35,340 bases of DNA, taken from CAZNHL01 sp964572965. Lineage in GTDB: Bacteria; Bacteroidota; Bacteroidia; Cytophagales; UBA9547. How positions within the stretch are numbered: the first letter of the stretch is position 1; each line of letters begins with the position of its first letter. This document shows, piece after piece, positions 25,080-31,694 of this stretch. The stretch is from positions 1-35,340 of the forward strand of contig CAZNHL010000049.1 in NCBI GenBank assembly GCA_964572965.1, in the 5' to 3' direction. A program made the position numbers and the translations under genes. The notes below the pieces were generated by a model, which saw only the letters and a program-made list of their open reading frames with translations, was not told the origin of the DNA and did not search any database.

Positions 25080-25472
25080 ATGAAAAAAGCTGTTTTAAAG
25101 TTTTTCGGAATTGCATTTGCTCTTCTTATTTTAGGTTTATGGTTCTTTTCCTGGATCGATTATGCTGACGGAGAACGCGCCGGAACAGTAATTAAACTCA
25201 ATAAAAGAGGGTATGTATTCAAAACACAGGAAGGAGAAATGAACCTCGGGCTTGTGATTAACGGAGATGCTGCTGCGAGCGGAATCCCGCAAAACTGGGA
25301 ATTTACTGTAGAGGATAACCCGGAGTTGGTAGAGAAGATCACAAAGGCAATGCGTTCAGGACAGAGAGTAGGCTTAAAATACCATCAGAAATACATTGTA
25401 TGGCCTTGGGTAGGTAATACAAAGAACATTGTTTATGATGCAAAGGAGGTTGATTATCCTGTTAAGAAATAA
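25080..25472 (+). CDS. Small membrane-anchored protein, unknown function
   Basis: A 130-residue protein with one N-terminal membrane segment (about 6-27, FFGIAFALLILGLWFFSWI). A small soluble domain follows, with GERAGTVIKLNKRGYVFKTQEGEMNLGL and GLKYHQKYIVWPWVGNT. The family is widespread in Bacteroidota and, as I recall, often mislabelled 6-phosphogluconate dehydrogenase; nothing of that enzyme is visible. The compact beta-rich domain suggests an inner-membrane-anchored periplasmic protein. It stands alone, divergent from the aminotransferase, and ends before the hairpin at 25526. Confidence 0.82.
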   Translation: MKKAVLKFFGIAFALLILGLWFFSWIDYADGERAGTVIKLNKRGYVFKTQEGEMNLGLVINGDAAASGIPQNWEFTVEDNPELVEKITKAMRSGQRVGLKYHQKYIVWPWVGNTKNIVYDAKEVDYPVKK

Positions 25473-25525
25473 TTTAGCCCTACTGAGGTGTTAAGATTGG
25501 TTATGTAATAAACCCTGTGGGGTGT

Positions 25526-25562
25526 AAAAGGCTGTGGATAAATTTTTTGCAGCCTTTTTTAT
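25526..25562 (+). terminator. Terminator after the small membrane-protein gene
   Basis: Stem AAAAGGCTG, a 15-base loop, CAGCCTTTT, then more T. It lies about 55 bases after the stop codon at 25472. Confidence 0.75.
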
Positions 25563-25591
25563 TTTTGTAAAGTGGTTATTTAACAGTTTTA

Positions 25592-25621
25592 TTGCTGCTG
25601 TTGCGCTTGTTTTTACTTTTT
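25592..25621 (+). promoter_or_regulatory. Probable promoter of the Zn-alcohol dehydrogenase gene
   Basis: TTG at 25592-25594, 19 bases, then TACTTTTT (seven of eight matches to TAnnTTTG, a G one base late). It gives a leader of about 45 bases. Confidence 0.4.
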
Positions 25622-25671
25622 GAATTTTGTAAATAGAAATACACAAAGTGATATTCAAATACTGAAAATAT

Positions 25672-26718
25672 ATGATACAGACTAAAGGTTTTGCAGCGCA
25701 GAGTGCACATACAGAAATGGGGCCGTGGACTTTCGAAAGACGCGAAGTAGGACCTCATGATGTACAATTCGATATTCTTTTTTGTGGTGTTTGCCATTCA
25801 GATTTGCATCAGGTAAAAGATGAGTGGGGCGGGGCAATTTTCCCGATGGTGCCGGGCCATGAAATTGTAGGGAGAGTGGTAAAAGTAGGAGGGCATGTAA
25901 AGAAGTTTAAAGCCGGAGATCTGGCCGGTGTCGGTTGTCTGGTTGACTCTTGCAGGACTTGTGATAATTGCAAAGAAGGCCTTGAACAGTTTTGTTCAAA
26001 CGGAAGTACGGGTACTTATAACAGTCGTGAACAGGATAAGAAAACTCCGACTTATGGCGGTTATTCTAAAACCATTGTAGTACATGAAGATTTTGTGTTG
26101 AAAGTAAGTGAAAAACTGGACCTTGCAGCCGTAGCGCCATTGCTTTGTGCAGGTATCACTACTTATTCTCCATTAAAACACTGGAAAGTAGGTAAAGGAC
26201 ATAAACTGGCAGTTTTAGGGCTTGGTGGTTTGGGTCATATGGCTGTGAAATTCGGCGTGGCTTTTGGCGCTGAAGTGACTGTGTTGAGTACTTCTCCTTC
26301 CAAAGAAGCTGATGCCAAGAAATTAGGCGCACATAAATTTGTAGTAACCACAGACCCTGCACAATTGAAAGCTGCTAAAGGTAACTTTGACTTTATCCTT
26401 GATACAGTTTCTGCATCACATGATATTAACCTGTATTTGTCATTGTTAAGAACGAACGGAGTACATATCTGTGTTGGTGTGCCGCCTACGCCTTATGACC
26501 TGCATGCATTCAGCCTGATTGGTGGCCGAAAAAGCCTTGTTGGCTCCTTAATAGGTGGTTTGCCGGAAACCCAGGAAATGCTTGATTACTGTGCTGAACA
26601 TAATATTGTTTCTGAAATAGAGTTGATCGACATCAAAGATATTTACAAAGCTTACGACAGAATGCTGAAAGGTGATGTGCGTTACCGCTTTGTGATTGAC
26701 CTGGCAACGTTGGTGTAA
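25672..26718 (+). CDS. Zinc-dependent alcohol dehydrogenase (CAD/YahK-like aldehyde reductase)
   Basis: A 348-residue medium-chain dehydrogenase. The catalytic zinc site is Cys38 (FCGVCHSDLH) with His63-Glu64 in PGHEIVGRV. The structural zinc is held by Cys94, 97, 100 and 108. The nucleotide-binding motif is GLGGLGHMAVKFG, followed by TSPSKEADAKKLGA, as in NADPH-using cinnamyl-alcohol-type members such as YahK and Ahr. It probably reduces aldehydes to alcohols in the cytoplasm. ATG start at 25672, with a plausible promoter upstream and the hairpin at 26822 downstream. The aldehyde dehydrogenase gene at 30183 is about 3.5 kb away, and a functional link is only suggestive. Confidence 0.93.
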   Translation: MIQTKGFAAQSAHTEMGPWTFERREVGPHDVQFDILFCGVCHSDLHQVKDEWGGAIFPMVPGHEIVGRVVKVGGHVKKFKAGDLAGVGCLVDSCRTCDNCKEGLEQFCSNGSTGTYNSREQDKKTPTYGGYSKTIVVHEDFVLKVSEKLDLAAVAPLLCAGITTYSPLKHWKVGKGHKLAVLGLGGLGHMAVKFGVAFGAEVTVLSTSPSKEADAKKLGAHKFVVTTDPAQLKAAKGNFDFILDTVSASHDINLYLSLLRTNGVHICVGVPPTPYDLHAFSLIGGRKSLVGSLIGGLPETQEMLDYCAEHNIVSEIELIDIKDIYKAYDRMLKGDVRYRFVIDLATLV

Positions 26719-26746
26719 ATCGTTTTCCTGTAATGGGTTTATGGTA

Positions 26747-26806
26747 GGTGACTCCGACTTGGCTCAGTCACCGGGCTCTGGTGGCTAAGCGAAGCGGAAG
26801 CCATAC
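26747..26806. repeat. Degenerate GACTCCG/GGCTNAGC intergenic repeat, copy 1
   Basis: Contains GGTGACT and AGTCACC as a seven-base inverted repeat (26747-26772), then GGTGGCTAAGCGAAGCGGAAGCCA, which recalls the GGTGGCTGAGCG and CCGAAGCCA words of copy 3. It lies just after the Zn-alcohol dehydrogenase gene. Confidence 0.5.
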
Positions 26807-26821
26807 AGAATCAAAAACAAC

Positions 26822-26857
26822 AAAGCCCACGCTTTTCAAAAACGTGGGCTTTTTATT
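26822..26857. terminator. Bidirectional terminator (Zn-ADH gene / tRNA-Arg)
   Basis: Stem AAAGCCCACG with a loop of about 11 bases and CGTGGGCTTT followed by TTTATTT. It lies between the plus-strand dehydrogenase and the minus-strand tRNA, four bases past the tRNA 3' end, and can serve both. Confidence 0.85.
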
Positions 26858-26860
26858 TAG

Positions 26861-26935
26861 TGACCGCGAGAGGATTCGAACCTCCAAACCTTCAGAACCG
26901 GAATCTGACATTCTATCCAGTTGAACTACGCAGCC
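26861..26935 (-). tRNA. tRNA-Arg (anticodon CCG)
   Basis: A 75-base cloverleaf on the minus strand. Acceptor stem GGCTGCG/CGCGGTC with two G-U pairs and discriminator A. D arm GTTC/GAAT. Anticodon stem TCAGA/TCTGA with loop TTCCGGT, giving anticodon CCG (reads CGG, Arg). T arm GGAGG-TTCGAAT-CCTCT. No CCA is encoded. The variable loop counts as six bases by hand, one more than usual. It has a perfect promoter immediately upstream. Confidence 0.93.
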
Positions 26936-26944
26936 ATACGATTA

Positions 26945-26975
26945 CAAAAGTAGTTCCCTTTTTCCATTATCCAAA
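26945..26975 (-). promoter_or_regulatory. Promoter of tRNA-Arg (TTTG-N19-TACTTTTG)
   Basis: On the minus strand TTTG at 26975-26972, 19 bases, then TACTTTTG at 26952-26945, exactly the Bacteroidota consensus. The predicted start of transcription is just a few bases before the mature tRNA 5' end at 26935. Confidence 0.8.
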
Positions 26976-27017
26976 AATCTTTTTAGATTGCATTACGAAA
27001 TTATACTAATTAAAAAT

Positions 27018-28103
27018 ATGTTTAAAAACTTCAAAAGTGTTGACCATTGTGTAGTTGGAAGGGGCGCCTTTAACCAATTGGATTATATTCTTTCTGCAAA
27101 AAGAACAAGTGCCGATGCTTACGTGGTGTTTGTAGTGGATAAAGTTTTTGAAAACGGACTAACGAATATAAAAAGCCGTATTCCGGCACATGCAAATGAT
27201 TTGGTGGAATGGGTTGATGTAAGTCAGCACGAACCGACTACTGAGCAGGTAGACGAATTACGTGATAAGATTTTAGCTTACCGTTCTCAGTTGCCTGTGG
27301 CTATTGTAGGTATCGGTGGTGGTAGTGCCATGGACATTGCGAAAGCTACTTCATTGATGGTAACTAACGAAGGATCTTCTACTTTATATCAGGGTTATAA
27401 CCTTATTAAAAAGCCTGGTATCTATAGTGTTGGTGTACCAACTACAGCGGGTACAGGTGCAGAAGTGTCTATGACAGCAGTACTTACGGGCCCAACCAAG
27501 AAGCTGGGGTTGAAGTGTGATTGGACTGTATTGAACCAGGTGATCGTTGATCCTGAATTGGCAGCAGATGTACCAACAGATCAGTGGTTCTACACAGGTA
27601 TGGATTCTTATATTCACTGCGTAGAGTCTTTGACAGGTACAATGAACAACGAGTTCAGCCGTGCTTTCGCTGAAAAAGCATTGGAACTGTGCCAGGACGT
27701 ATTCTTGGACGATTCATTGTCAAGAATCGAACGTGATGAGAAATTGATGATCGCTTCATACATGGGCGGTTTGAGCTTAACATATTCAGAAGTAGGTGTG
27801 TGTCACGCACTTTCTTACGGCTTGAGCATGGTATTACATTATCGTCATGGTTATGCTAACTGTATTGCTTTCAATGTATTGGAAGACTACTATGGCAAGT
27901 ATGTGCCTGAGTTCAAGAAAATGGTAAAACACCACAATGTTACATTACCAACGGGACTTGCTAAAACATGGACAGAAGACCAGATCGAGAAAATGACTGA
28001 TGTTACACTGGCGCTGGAGCACATGTGGAACCACGCAGTAGGCAAAGACTGGAAAGAAAAAGTTACCCGCGAAATGGTAAAAGACCTTTTCAAAAGAATG
28101 TAA
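27018..28103 (+). CDS. kdnB: Iron-containing alcohol dehydrogenase, Kdo 8-oxidase KdnB-like
   Basis: A 361-residue group III iron-dependent dehydrogenase. I start it at the ATG at 27018 (MFKNFKSVDHCVVGRGAFNQL); a TTG ten codons upstream adds nothing. The nucleotide motif is VGIGGGSAMDIAKATSLMVTN. Metal-binding surroundings are GMDSYIHCVESLTG and CHALSYG...HYRHGYANC. The full length, including WFYTGMD, ALELCQDVFLDD and the C-terminal VTRE...LFKRM, closely resembles KdnB of Shewanella as I remember it. That enzyme oxidises C8 of Kdo so that KdnA can aminate it to 8-amino-Kdo for lipid A-core sugar. No KdnA-like (DegT-type) aminotransferase is in the window, so the KdnB role needs the partner elsewhere. 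Terminator at 28124. Confidence 0.82.
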   Translation: MFKNFKSVDHCVVGRGAFNQLDYILSAKRTSADAYVVFVVDKVFENGLTNIKSRIPAHANDLVEWVDVSQHEPTTEQVDELRDKILAYRSQLPVAIVGIGGGSAMDIAKATSLMVTNEGSSTLYQGYNLIKKPGIYSVGVPTTAGTGAEVSMTAVLTGPTKKLGLKCDWTVLNQVIVDPELAADVPTDQWFYTGMDSYIHCVESLTGTMNNEFSRAFAEKALELCQDVFLDDSLSRIERDEKLMIASYMGGLSLTYSEVGVCHALSYGLSMVLHYRHGYANCIAFNVLEDYYGKYVPEFKKMVKHHNVTLPTGLAKTWTEDQIEKMTDVTLALEHMWNHAVGKDWKEKVTREMVKDLFKRM

Positions 28104-28123
28104 TTCTACAAAGTATAGATTTG

Positions 28124-28163
28124 AAAGCCCCGTGGTCAGTACATACACTGCATGGGGCTTTTA
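28124..28163 (+). terminator. Terminator after kdnB
   Basis: Stem AAAGCCCCGTG / CATGGGGCTTT (one G-T pair) with an inner CAGT/ACTG helix, followed by TTATTTTTAT. It starts 20 bases after the stop codon. Confidence 0.88.
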
Positions 28164-28196
28164 TTTTTATATCGGGCTGATAAAATTAAGCTTGCA

Positions 28197-28607
28197 ATGA
28201 AAAATATTGTTTGGGCAATCGTACTTTTCGCATTTGCTGTGATCCTGCTTTATTTTGCTAAAGAGGAAAAGAAGCGGGTTGATGGTTTATTGACCAGAGG
28301 CTATGAGGTGGAAGCAGAAGTAGTTGAAAACCGGAAAAGGGGTAAGTTGTATTATTCCGTATTTACCTATTCTTATAAAGGAAAAACTTACAATGAGTTA
28401 AGTGGCTATGGATCAAACCCCGCAATAATGTATTCAATCGGAGATAAAGTAGTGGGTATTGTTGATCCGGAAAATCCTTCTCAGATAGAAATTAAGAGTT
28501 TTTTAAATCAGAAAGCCAAGCCAGTTATTCTCGGATTACTTGGGTTGTTTTGTGCTTTTCTTGCAGTTGAGTTATCATTTGGCTTTTTTAGAAGAAGGCT
28601 TAAATGA
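28197..28607 (+). CDS. DUF3592-like membrane protein
   Basis: A 136-residue protein starting at the ATG at 28197 (MKNIVWAIVLFAF); an upstream start at 28152 would put coding sequence into the kdnB terminator. Two membrane segments, about 4-20 and 109-125, flank a beta-rich domain (GYEVEAEVVENRKRGKLYYSVFTYSYKGKTY; YSIGDKVVGIVDPENPSQIEI). This is the pattern of DUF3592 proteins, where the final part resembles a PxNP...V/A element. Function is unknown. It lies in a row of plus-strand genes but is separated from kdnB by a terminator. Confidence 0.78.
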   Translation: MKNIVWAIVLFAFAVILLYFAKEEKKRVDGLLTRGYEVEAEVVENRKRGKLYYSVFTYSYKGKTYNELSGYGSNPAIMYSIGDKVVGIVDPENPSQIEIKSFLNQKAKPVILGLLGLFCAFLAVELSFGFFRRRLK

Positions 28608-28629
28608 AATTTTTGATGTGGTTGTGTGT

Positions 28630-28681
28630 CTTCGACTCCGTTCAACCACCTAGTACTGCCGCTGACTGAGCGGGGTCAAAG
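28630..28681. repeat. CTTCGACTCCGTTCA intergenic repeat, copy 2
   Basis: Begins with the 15-base word CTTCGACTCCGTTCA, identical to copy 3 at 31568, and continues with ACCACC and CTGACTGAGCGGGGTCAAAG, a degenerate complementary arm. It lies 22 bases after the DUF3592-like gene. Confidence 0.7.
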
Positions 28682-28796
28682 GTATGGCCTGCATCCCATC
28701 ATCCTTCTAATACTCCAATCCGTATATGCGGGAGCAGGACGGTGGTTTGCGGGATTCAGAACCAAAACAAACAGTAATAAGTTTAAGAGATAAACT

Positions 28797-29471
28797 ATGG
28801 ATAACCTTGTTGGCATATTTACAAAGATTGCAACAAAAACACTGAGAGTGTGGTTGCTGATCGTTTTGTTAGGCTTGTTCTTGTGTGTCGTTTCTGTCAT
28901 TACAGCACTTATATTGCTGGTTAGCGATATAAGCTCCGGATTTTCGGGTGACTGGCATAGCTTCACCGGAATTATGAAAAGTATACTGCTATTATTTCAA
29001 CTTGCCTTTTTGGATACTTTATTGTTGATTACCAGTATTATAGTTTTTCCGGTAGCCTATTTCGTGTTAGCTAATAAAACAGCCTCGCAAACAGCCATGT
29101 ATGAGGTGTTTAAGAATCACTTATCAGTCTGGATAGATTCAAAAGTAAACGATTATCTGATGATTTTACAAGCCCGCCAGCCGGGCTGGCTAAAGCAAGT
29201 GACCAATGGTGCTTCACTTCAGATGAAATTATTACAGGTTAACAAAGAAGACAAGATGGGCCTTAAAATCCAGCAGCGTATTGTTAAATACTTTTTAAAG
29301 AGGATCAATCTGGGAGAAATAGATTTTCAGAATAAAAATCTGAATGTTGGACAGTTGGTTATTAGTCTGCTTAATAAAAGTATTGCGGAATTAGCAAAGC
29401 CAAGCTTATCGATTTTTTGGATGCTTGTATTACTACAGATTGTGTTACTGGGACTGGCTATCTGGTTCTAG
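28797..29471 (+). CDS. Membrane protein of unknown function
   Basis: A 224-residue protein I do not recognise. It has two hydrophobic hairpin segments (about 14-43, WLLIVLLGLFLCVVSVITALILLV; and about 62-90, LLLFQLAFLDTLLLITSIIVFPVAYFV). A polar, helical middle (about 95-195, KNHLSVWIDSKVNDYL) leads to a last membrane segment at about 203-223. A cytoplasmic middle domain held by two membrane ends is likely. It starts at an ATG and ends three bases before the convergent toxin relic at 29475. There is no clear promoter. Confidence 0.75.
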   Translation: MDNLVGIFTKIATKTLRVWLLIVLLGLFLCVVSVITALILLVSDISSGFSGDWHSFTGIMKSILLLFQLAFLDTLLLITSIIVFPVAYFVLANKTASQTAMYEVFKNHLSVWIDSKVNDYLMILQARQPGWLKQVTNGASLQMKLLQVNKEDKMGLKIQQRIVKYFLKRINLGEIDFQNKNLNVGQLVISLLNKSIAELAKPSLSIFWMLVLLQIVLLGLAIWF

Positions 29472-29474
29472 AAT

Positions 29475-29798
29475 TTATATAAGCCCGAGTAGATTGTTTA
29501 GCTCACTGTCAGAAATGTTTTCCTGGTCTGATTTGTCGTAAATAGTTAGCAGGATAACAAGTTGGTTTATGATCTTGACATGTGTAATTACTCTGGCACC
29601 ACCAGATTTTCCTTTCCCTTTTGAAGAGATGGAAAGACGTATTTTATAGCAATTATTACCAATAGCTGTTCCTTGATTTGGGTTTAGTTCAAGCTGACTC
29701 ACCATCTCATTAAGTTCTGTTTTAAGAGATGGATACTTTTTAAGCTATTTTTTAGTTTGCTTCTTAAAGTTTGAGGTTACCTCAATATTATAGCTCAT
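29475..29798 (-). pseudogene. RelE-type toxin gene with amber stop at codon 18
   Basis: From the ATG at 29798 the frame reads MSYNIEVTSNFKKQTKK, then TAG (29747-29745), then LKKYPSLKTELNEMVSQL and on to 29475. Apart from the TAG the 107-codon frame is intact. The C-terminal part resembles RelE/ParE-superfamily toxins: NPNQGTAIGNNCYKIRLSISSKGKGKSGGARVITHV, then LLTIYDKSDQENISDSELNNLL. The protein would be a ribosome-dependent or free mRNA interferase. A single TTG-to-TAG or CAG-to-TAG change would explain the stop. Translation from Met32 would give a 76-residue fragment without the N-terminal helices. Its start overlaps the end of the antitoxin gene by 11 bases. Confidence 0.8.
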
Positions 29799-29994
29799 TC
29801 AAAAAATCTCTGGCAGATTGTAGTTTTATTTTACCTTGCTTGGCTTGCTTTACTTCCTCTACAGCTTCTTTAAGTTCATTAAGAAACTCTGTTTTAGGCG
29901 TGCTAATTGGTTCTGCTTTCACAAAAGAAAATTTTTTGATCAATTCCATAAAAAAAGGAGCTTTTTCGTCTTTGATATCAAGTATTACTTTCAT
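29788..29994 (-). CDS. Type II antitoxin, partner of the RelE-like toxin
   Basis: A 68-residue protein: a beta strand (MKVILDIKDEKAPFFMELIKKFSFVKA), then a long charged helix ending KQGKIKLQSARDFLNEL. This matches small antitoxins paired with RelE-like toxins in Bacteroidota as I recall them, in which the C-terminal helix wraps the toxin. It lies directly upstream of the toxin gene and overlaps it by 11 bases, the usual order and coupling. The frame is intact though the toxin has a stop codon, so it may now be free to decay. A -7 box lies 25 bases upstream of its ATG. Confidence 0.8.
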   Translation of the reverse strand: MKVILDIKDEKAPFFMELIKKFSFVKAEPISTPKTEFLNELKEAVEEVKQAKQGKIKLQSARDFLNEL

Positions 29995-30018
29995 GGCTCT
30001 GTTTTTCTTAGTCTAACT

Positions 30019-30026
30019 CAAAAATA
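30019..30026 (-). promoter_or_regulatory. -7 element of the toxin-antitoxin operon
   Basis: TATTTTTG on the minus strand matches TAnnTTTG, 24 bases before the antitoxin ATG. The -33 region is not a clear TTG. No palindromic operator was recognised. Confidence 0.4.
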
Positions 30027-30100
30027 GCTAAAATAGTTTTTTAAATGAAATCATAACGTTGTTTCGGATAAGCGATTAAAAGTGAAAACAAACCCATCTA

Positions 30101-30108
30101 TAACTTTG
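30101..30108 (+). promoter_or_regulatory. -7 element for the aldehyde dehydrogenase gene
   Basis: TAACTTTG matches TAnnTTTG, 75 bases before the ATG at 30183. There is no TTG at the right distance upstream, so support is partial. Confidence 0.35.
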
Positions 30109-30182
30109 CCCATAACAATGACGTTTCCTATATTAAACAGTATAATGCTGATTTTTTATTAAGATTACATAATCTTACACAC

Positions 30183-31547
30183 ATGGACTACCAAGCGCTC
30201 ATTAATCAACAATCTGCTTTTTTTAATACTAACAAAACCAAAGAGCTAAATTTTAGGATTGGACAGTTGAAAAAGCTGAAGTCAATCATAAAGCAAAGCG
30301 AACCGGCATTATACAAAGCCATTTATGATGATTTTAGAAAGTCAGAGTTTGAAACCTATATGACAGAACTGAGCCTGGTTTACCATGACATTGACGAAAT
30401 CATCAAGAAATTGCCAAAATGGGCAGAGTGGAAAAGGGTCAGAACTAACCTCACCAATATGCCGGCCAAAAGTTTAATTATTCCTGAACCACTGGGAGTA
30501 TGCCTGGTAATGGGCGCCTGGAATTATCCTTATCAATTGTCATTGGCTCCTGTAGTTGCTGCAATTGCTGCGGGCAATACTGTTATTCTTAAGCCAAGCG
30601 AAATTCCTTCGTCAACCAGTGCCATTATGGCTAAGCTGATCAACGACGCCTTTCCGGCAGAATATTTACATGTTGTTGAAGGCGGTGTGGACGAAACAGC
30701 GGAACTATTAAAAGTGAAGTTTGATAAGATATTCTTTACAGGAAGTACAACTGTCGGGAAAATCGTTTATAAAGCTGCCGCCGAAAACTTGACTCCGGTT
30801 ACTTTAGAATTAGGAGGGAAGAGCCCTGCTATTGTAACAAAAGGTGTTAATTTAAAAGTGGCTGCCAAGCGTATGGTTTGGGCGAAATTCCTGAATAGTG
30901 GGCAGACATGCATTGCACCGGACTATATTTTAGTAGAGCAATCTGAGGAAGAGGAATTGCTTACTCATTTGAAGGAACATATTAAGCAAAATGCTTATTC
31001 TTTTGAAAATGGCAATTATGTTCAGATCATTAATGAAAAGAATTTTAAGCGACTGGATTCTCTAATTGATGATTCGAAGGTGTATTCGGGAGGGAAAAGG
31101 GATGCCGCTAATCGATATATCGAACCGACAATCATTCAGAATGTAACATTCGATGATGCTATCATGCAGGAAGAGATTTTTGGTCCGCTTTTACCTGTAA
31201 TTACCTATACGAACCTTGATGATGTTATCCAAAAAATTAAGGCAAGACCAAAGCCTTTGTCCTGCTATATTTTCACTGATGATGATAAAATCAAAGATAA
31301 AATTCTGACAGAGATTTCATTTGGTGGTGGTGCCGTAAATGATGCTTTAATGCACATTACAAATAGTAACCTTCCGTTTGGAGGTGTTGGTAACAGCGGC
31401 ATAGGCAGTTATCATGGCGAAGCCGGTTTCAGTACTTTTTCTCATTATAAGAGTGTACTGGAAAAATCATTCTGGCTCGAACCACCGCTTAAATATCCGC
31501 CATACAGTAAGACTAAGCTTTCATGGATTAAGAGGATTATGGGTTGA
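30183..31547 (+). CDS. NAD(P)-dependent aldehyde dehydrogenase (class 3-like)
   Basis: A 454-residue aldehyde dehydrogenase. Motifs: PLGVCLVMGAWNYPYQLSL (about 103-121), NTVILKPSE, FTGSTTVGKIV, general base Glu209 in LELGGKSPAIV and nucleophile Cys243 in NSGQTCIAPDYILV. The length and the lack of an N-terminal extension match ALDH3-type enzymes (fatty and aromatic aldehydes). The C-terminus has a hydrophobic-basic tail (LEPPLKYPPY...WIKRIMG) that could associate with membrane. It converts aldehydes to acids; with the Zn-alcohol dehydrogenase nearby it could serve aldehyde detoxification, but they are not one operon. ATG start; followed by the long inverted repeat at 31567. Confidence 0.93.
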   Translation: MDYQALINQQSAFFNTNKTKELNFRIGQLKKLKSIIKQSEPALYKAIYDDFRKSEFETYMTELSLVYHDIDEIIKKLPKWAEWKRVRTNLTNMPAKSLIIPEPLGVCLVMGAWNYPYQLSLAPVVAAIAAGNTVILKPSEIPSSTSAIMAKLINDAFPAEYLHVVEGGVDETAELLKVKFDKIFFTGSTTVGKIVYKAAAENLTPVTLELGGKSPAIVTKGVNLKVAAKRMVWAKFLNSGQTCIAPDYILVEQSEEEELLTHLKEHIKQNAYSFENGNYVQIINEKNFKRLDSLIDDSKVYSGGKRDAANRYIEPTIIQNVTFDDAIMQEEIFGPLLPVITYTNLDDVIQKIKARPKPLSCYIFTDDDKIKDKILTEISFGGGAVNDALMHITNSNLPFGGVGNSGIGSYHGEAGFSTFSHYKSVLEKSFWLEPPLKYPPYSKTKLSWIKRIMG

Positions 31548-31566
31548 TACCTTGCACTGTCGTAGG

Positions 31567-31690
31567 GCTTCGACTCCGTTCAGCCATCTGAAAAACAGAG
31601 TGACTTCGCTCTCAGTCACAGGCAGTCGGAGTATGGTGGCTGAGCGTAAACCGAAGCCACAATGAAGCTGGTAGCTGGCGGAGTCGAAGC
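31567..31690. repeat. Long intergenic inverted repeat GCTTCGACTCCG...CGGAGTCGAAGC, copy 3
   Basis: The ends GCTTCGACTCCG (31567-31578) and CGGAGTCGAAGC (31679-31690) are perfect 12-base complements. Nested arms include CAGCCATC against TGGTGGCTGAG, and GTGACT against AGTCAC. It lies between two convergent gene ends (31547 and 31695) and could act as a bidirectional terminator or RNA-stabilising hairpin. Confidence 0.85.
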
Positions 31691-31694
31691 TAAG

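Noticed and set aside
25080..25472. Calling the 130-residue protein 6-phosphogluconate dehydrogenase
   Set aside because: I recall that label attached to this small family, but there is no Rossmann motif and the protein is far too short; it is a membrane-anchored protein of unknown function.
25560..25567. TATTTTTG as the promoter -7 box of the Zn-alcohol dehydrogenase gene
   Set aside because: It matches the consensus but is the T-tail of the preceding terminator and has no -33 element; the site at 25592-25621 is better placed.
29771..30027. Plus-strand small ORFs across the antitoxin
   Set aside because: Phenylalanine-rich shadow translations of the antitoxin's lysine-rich coding strand.
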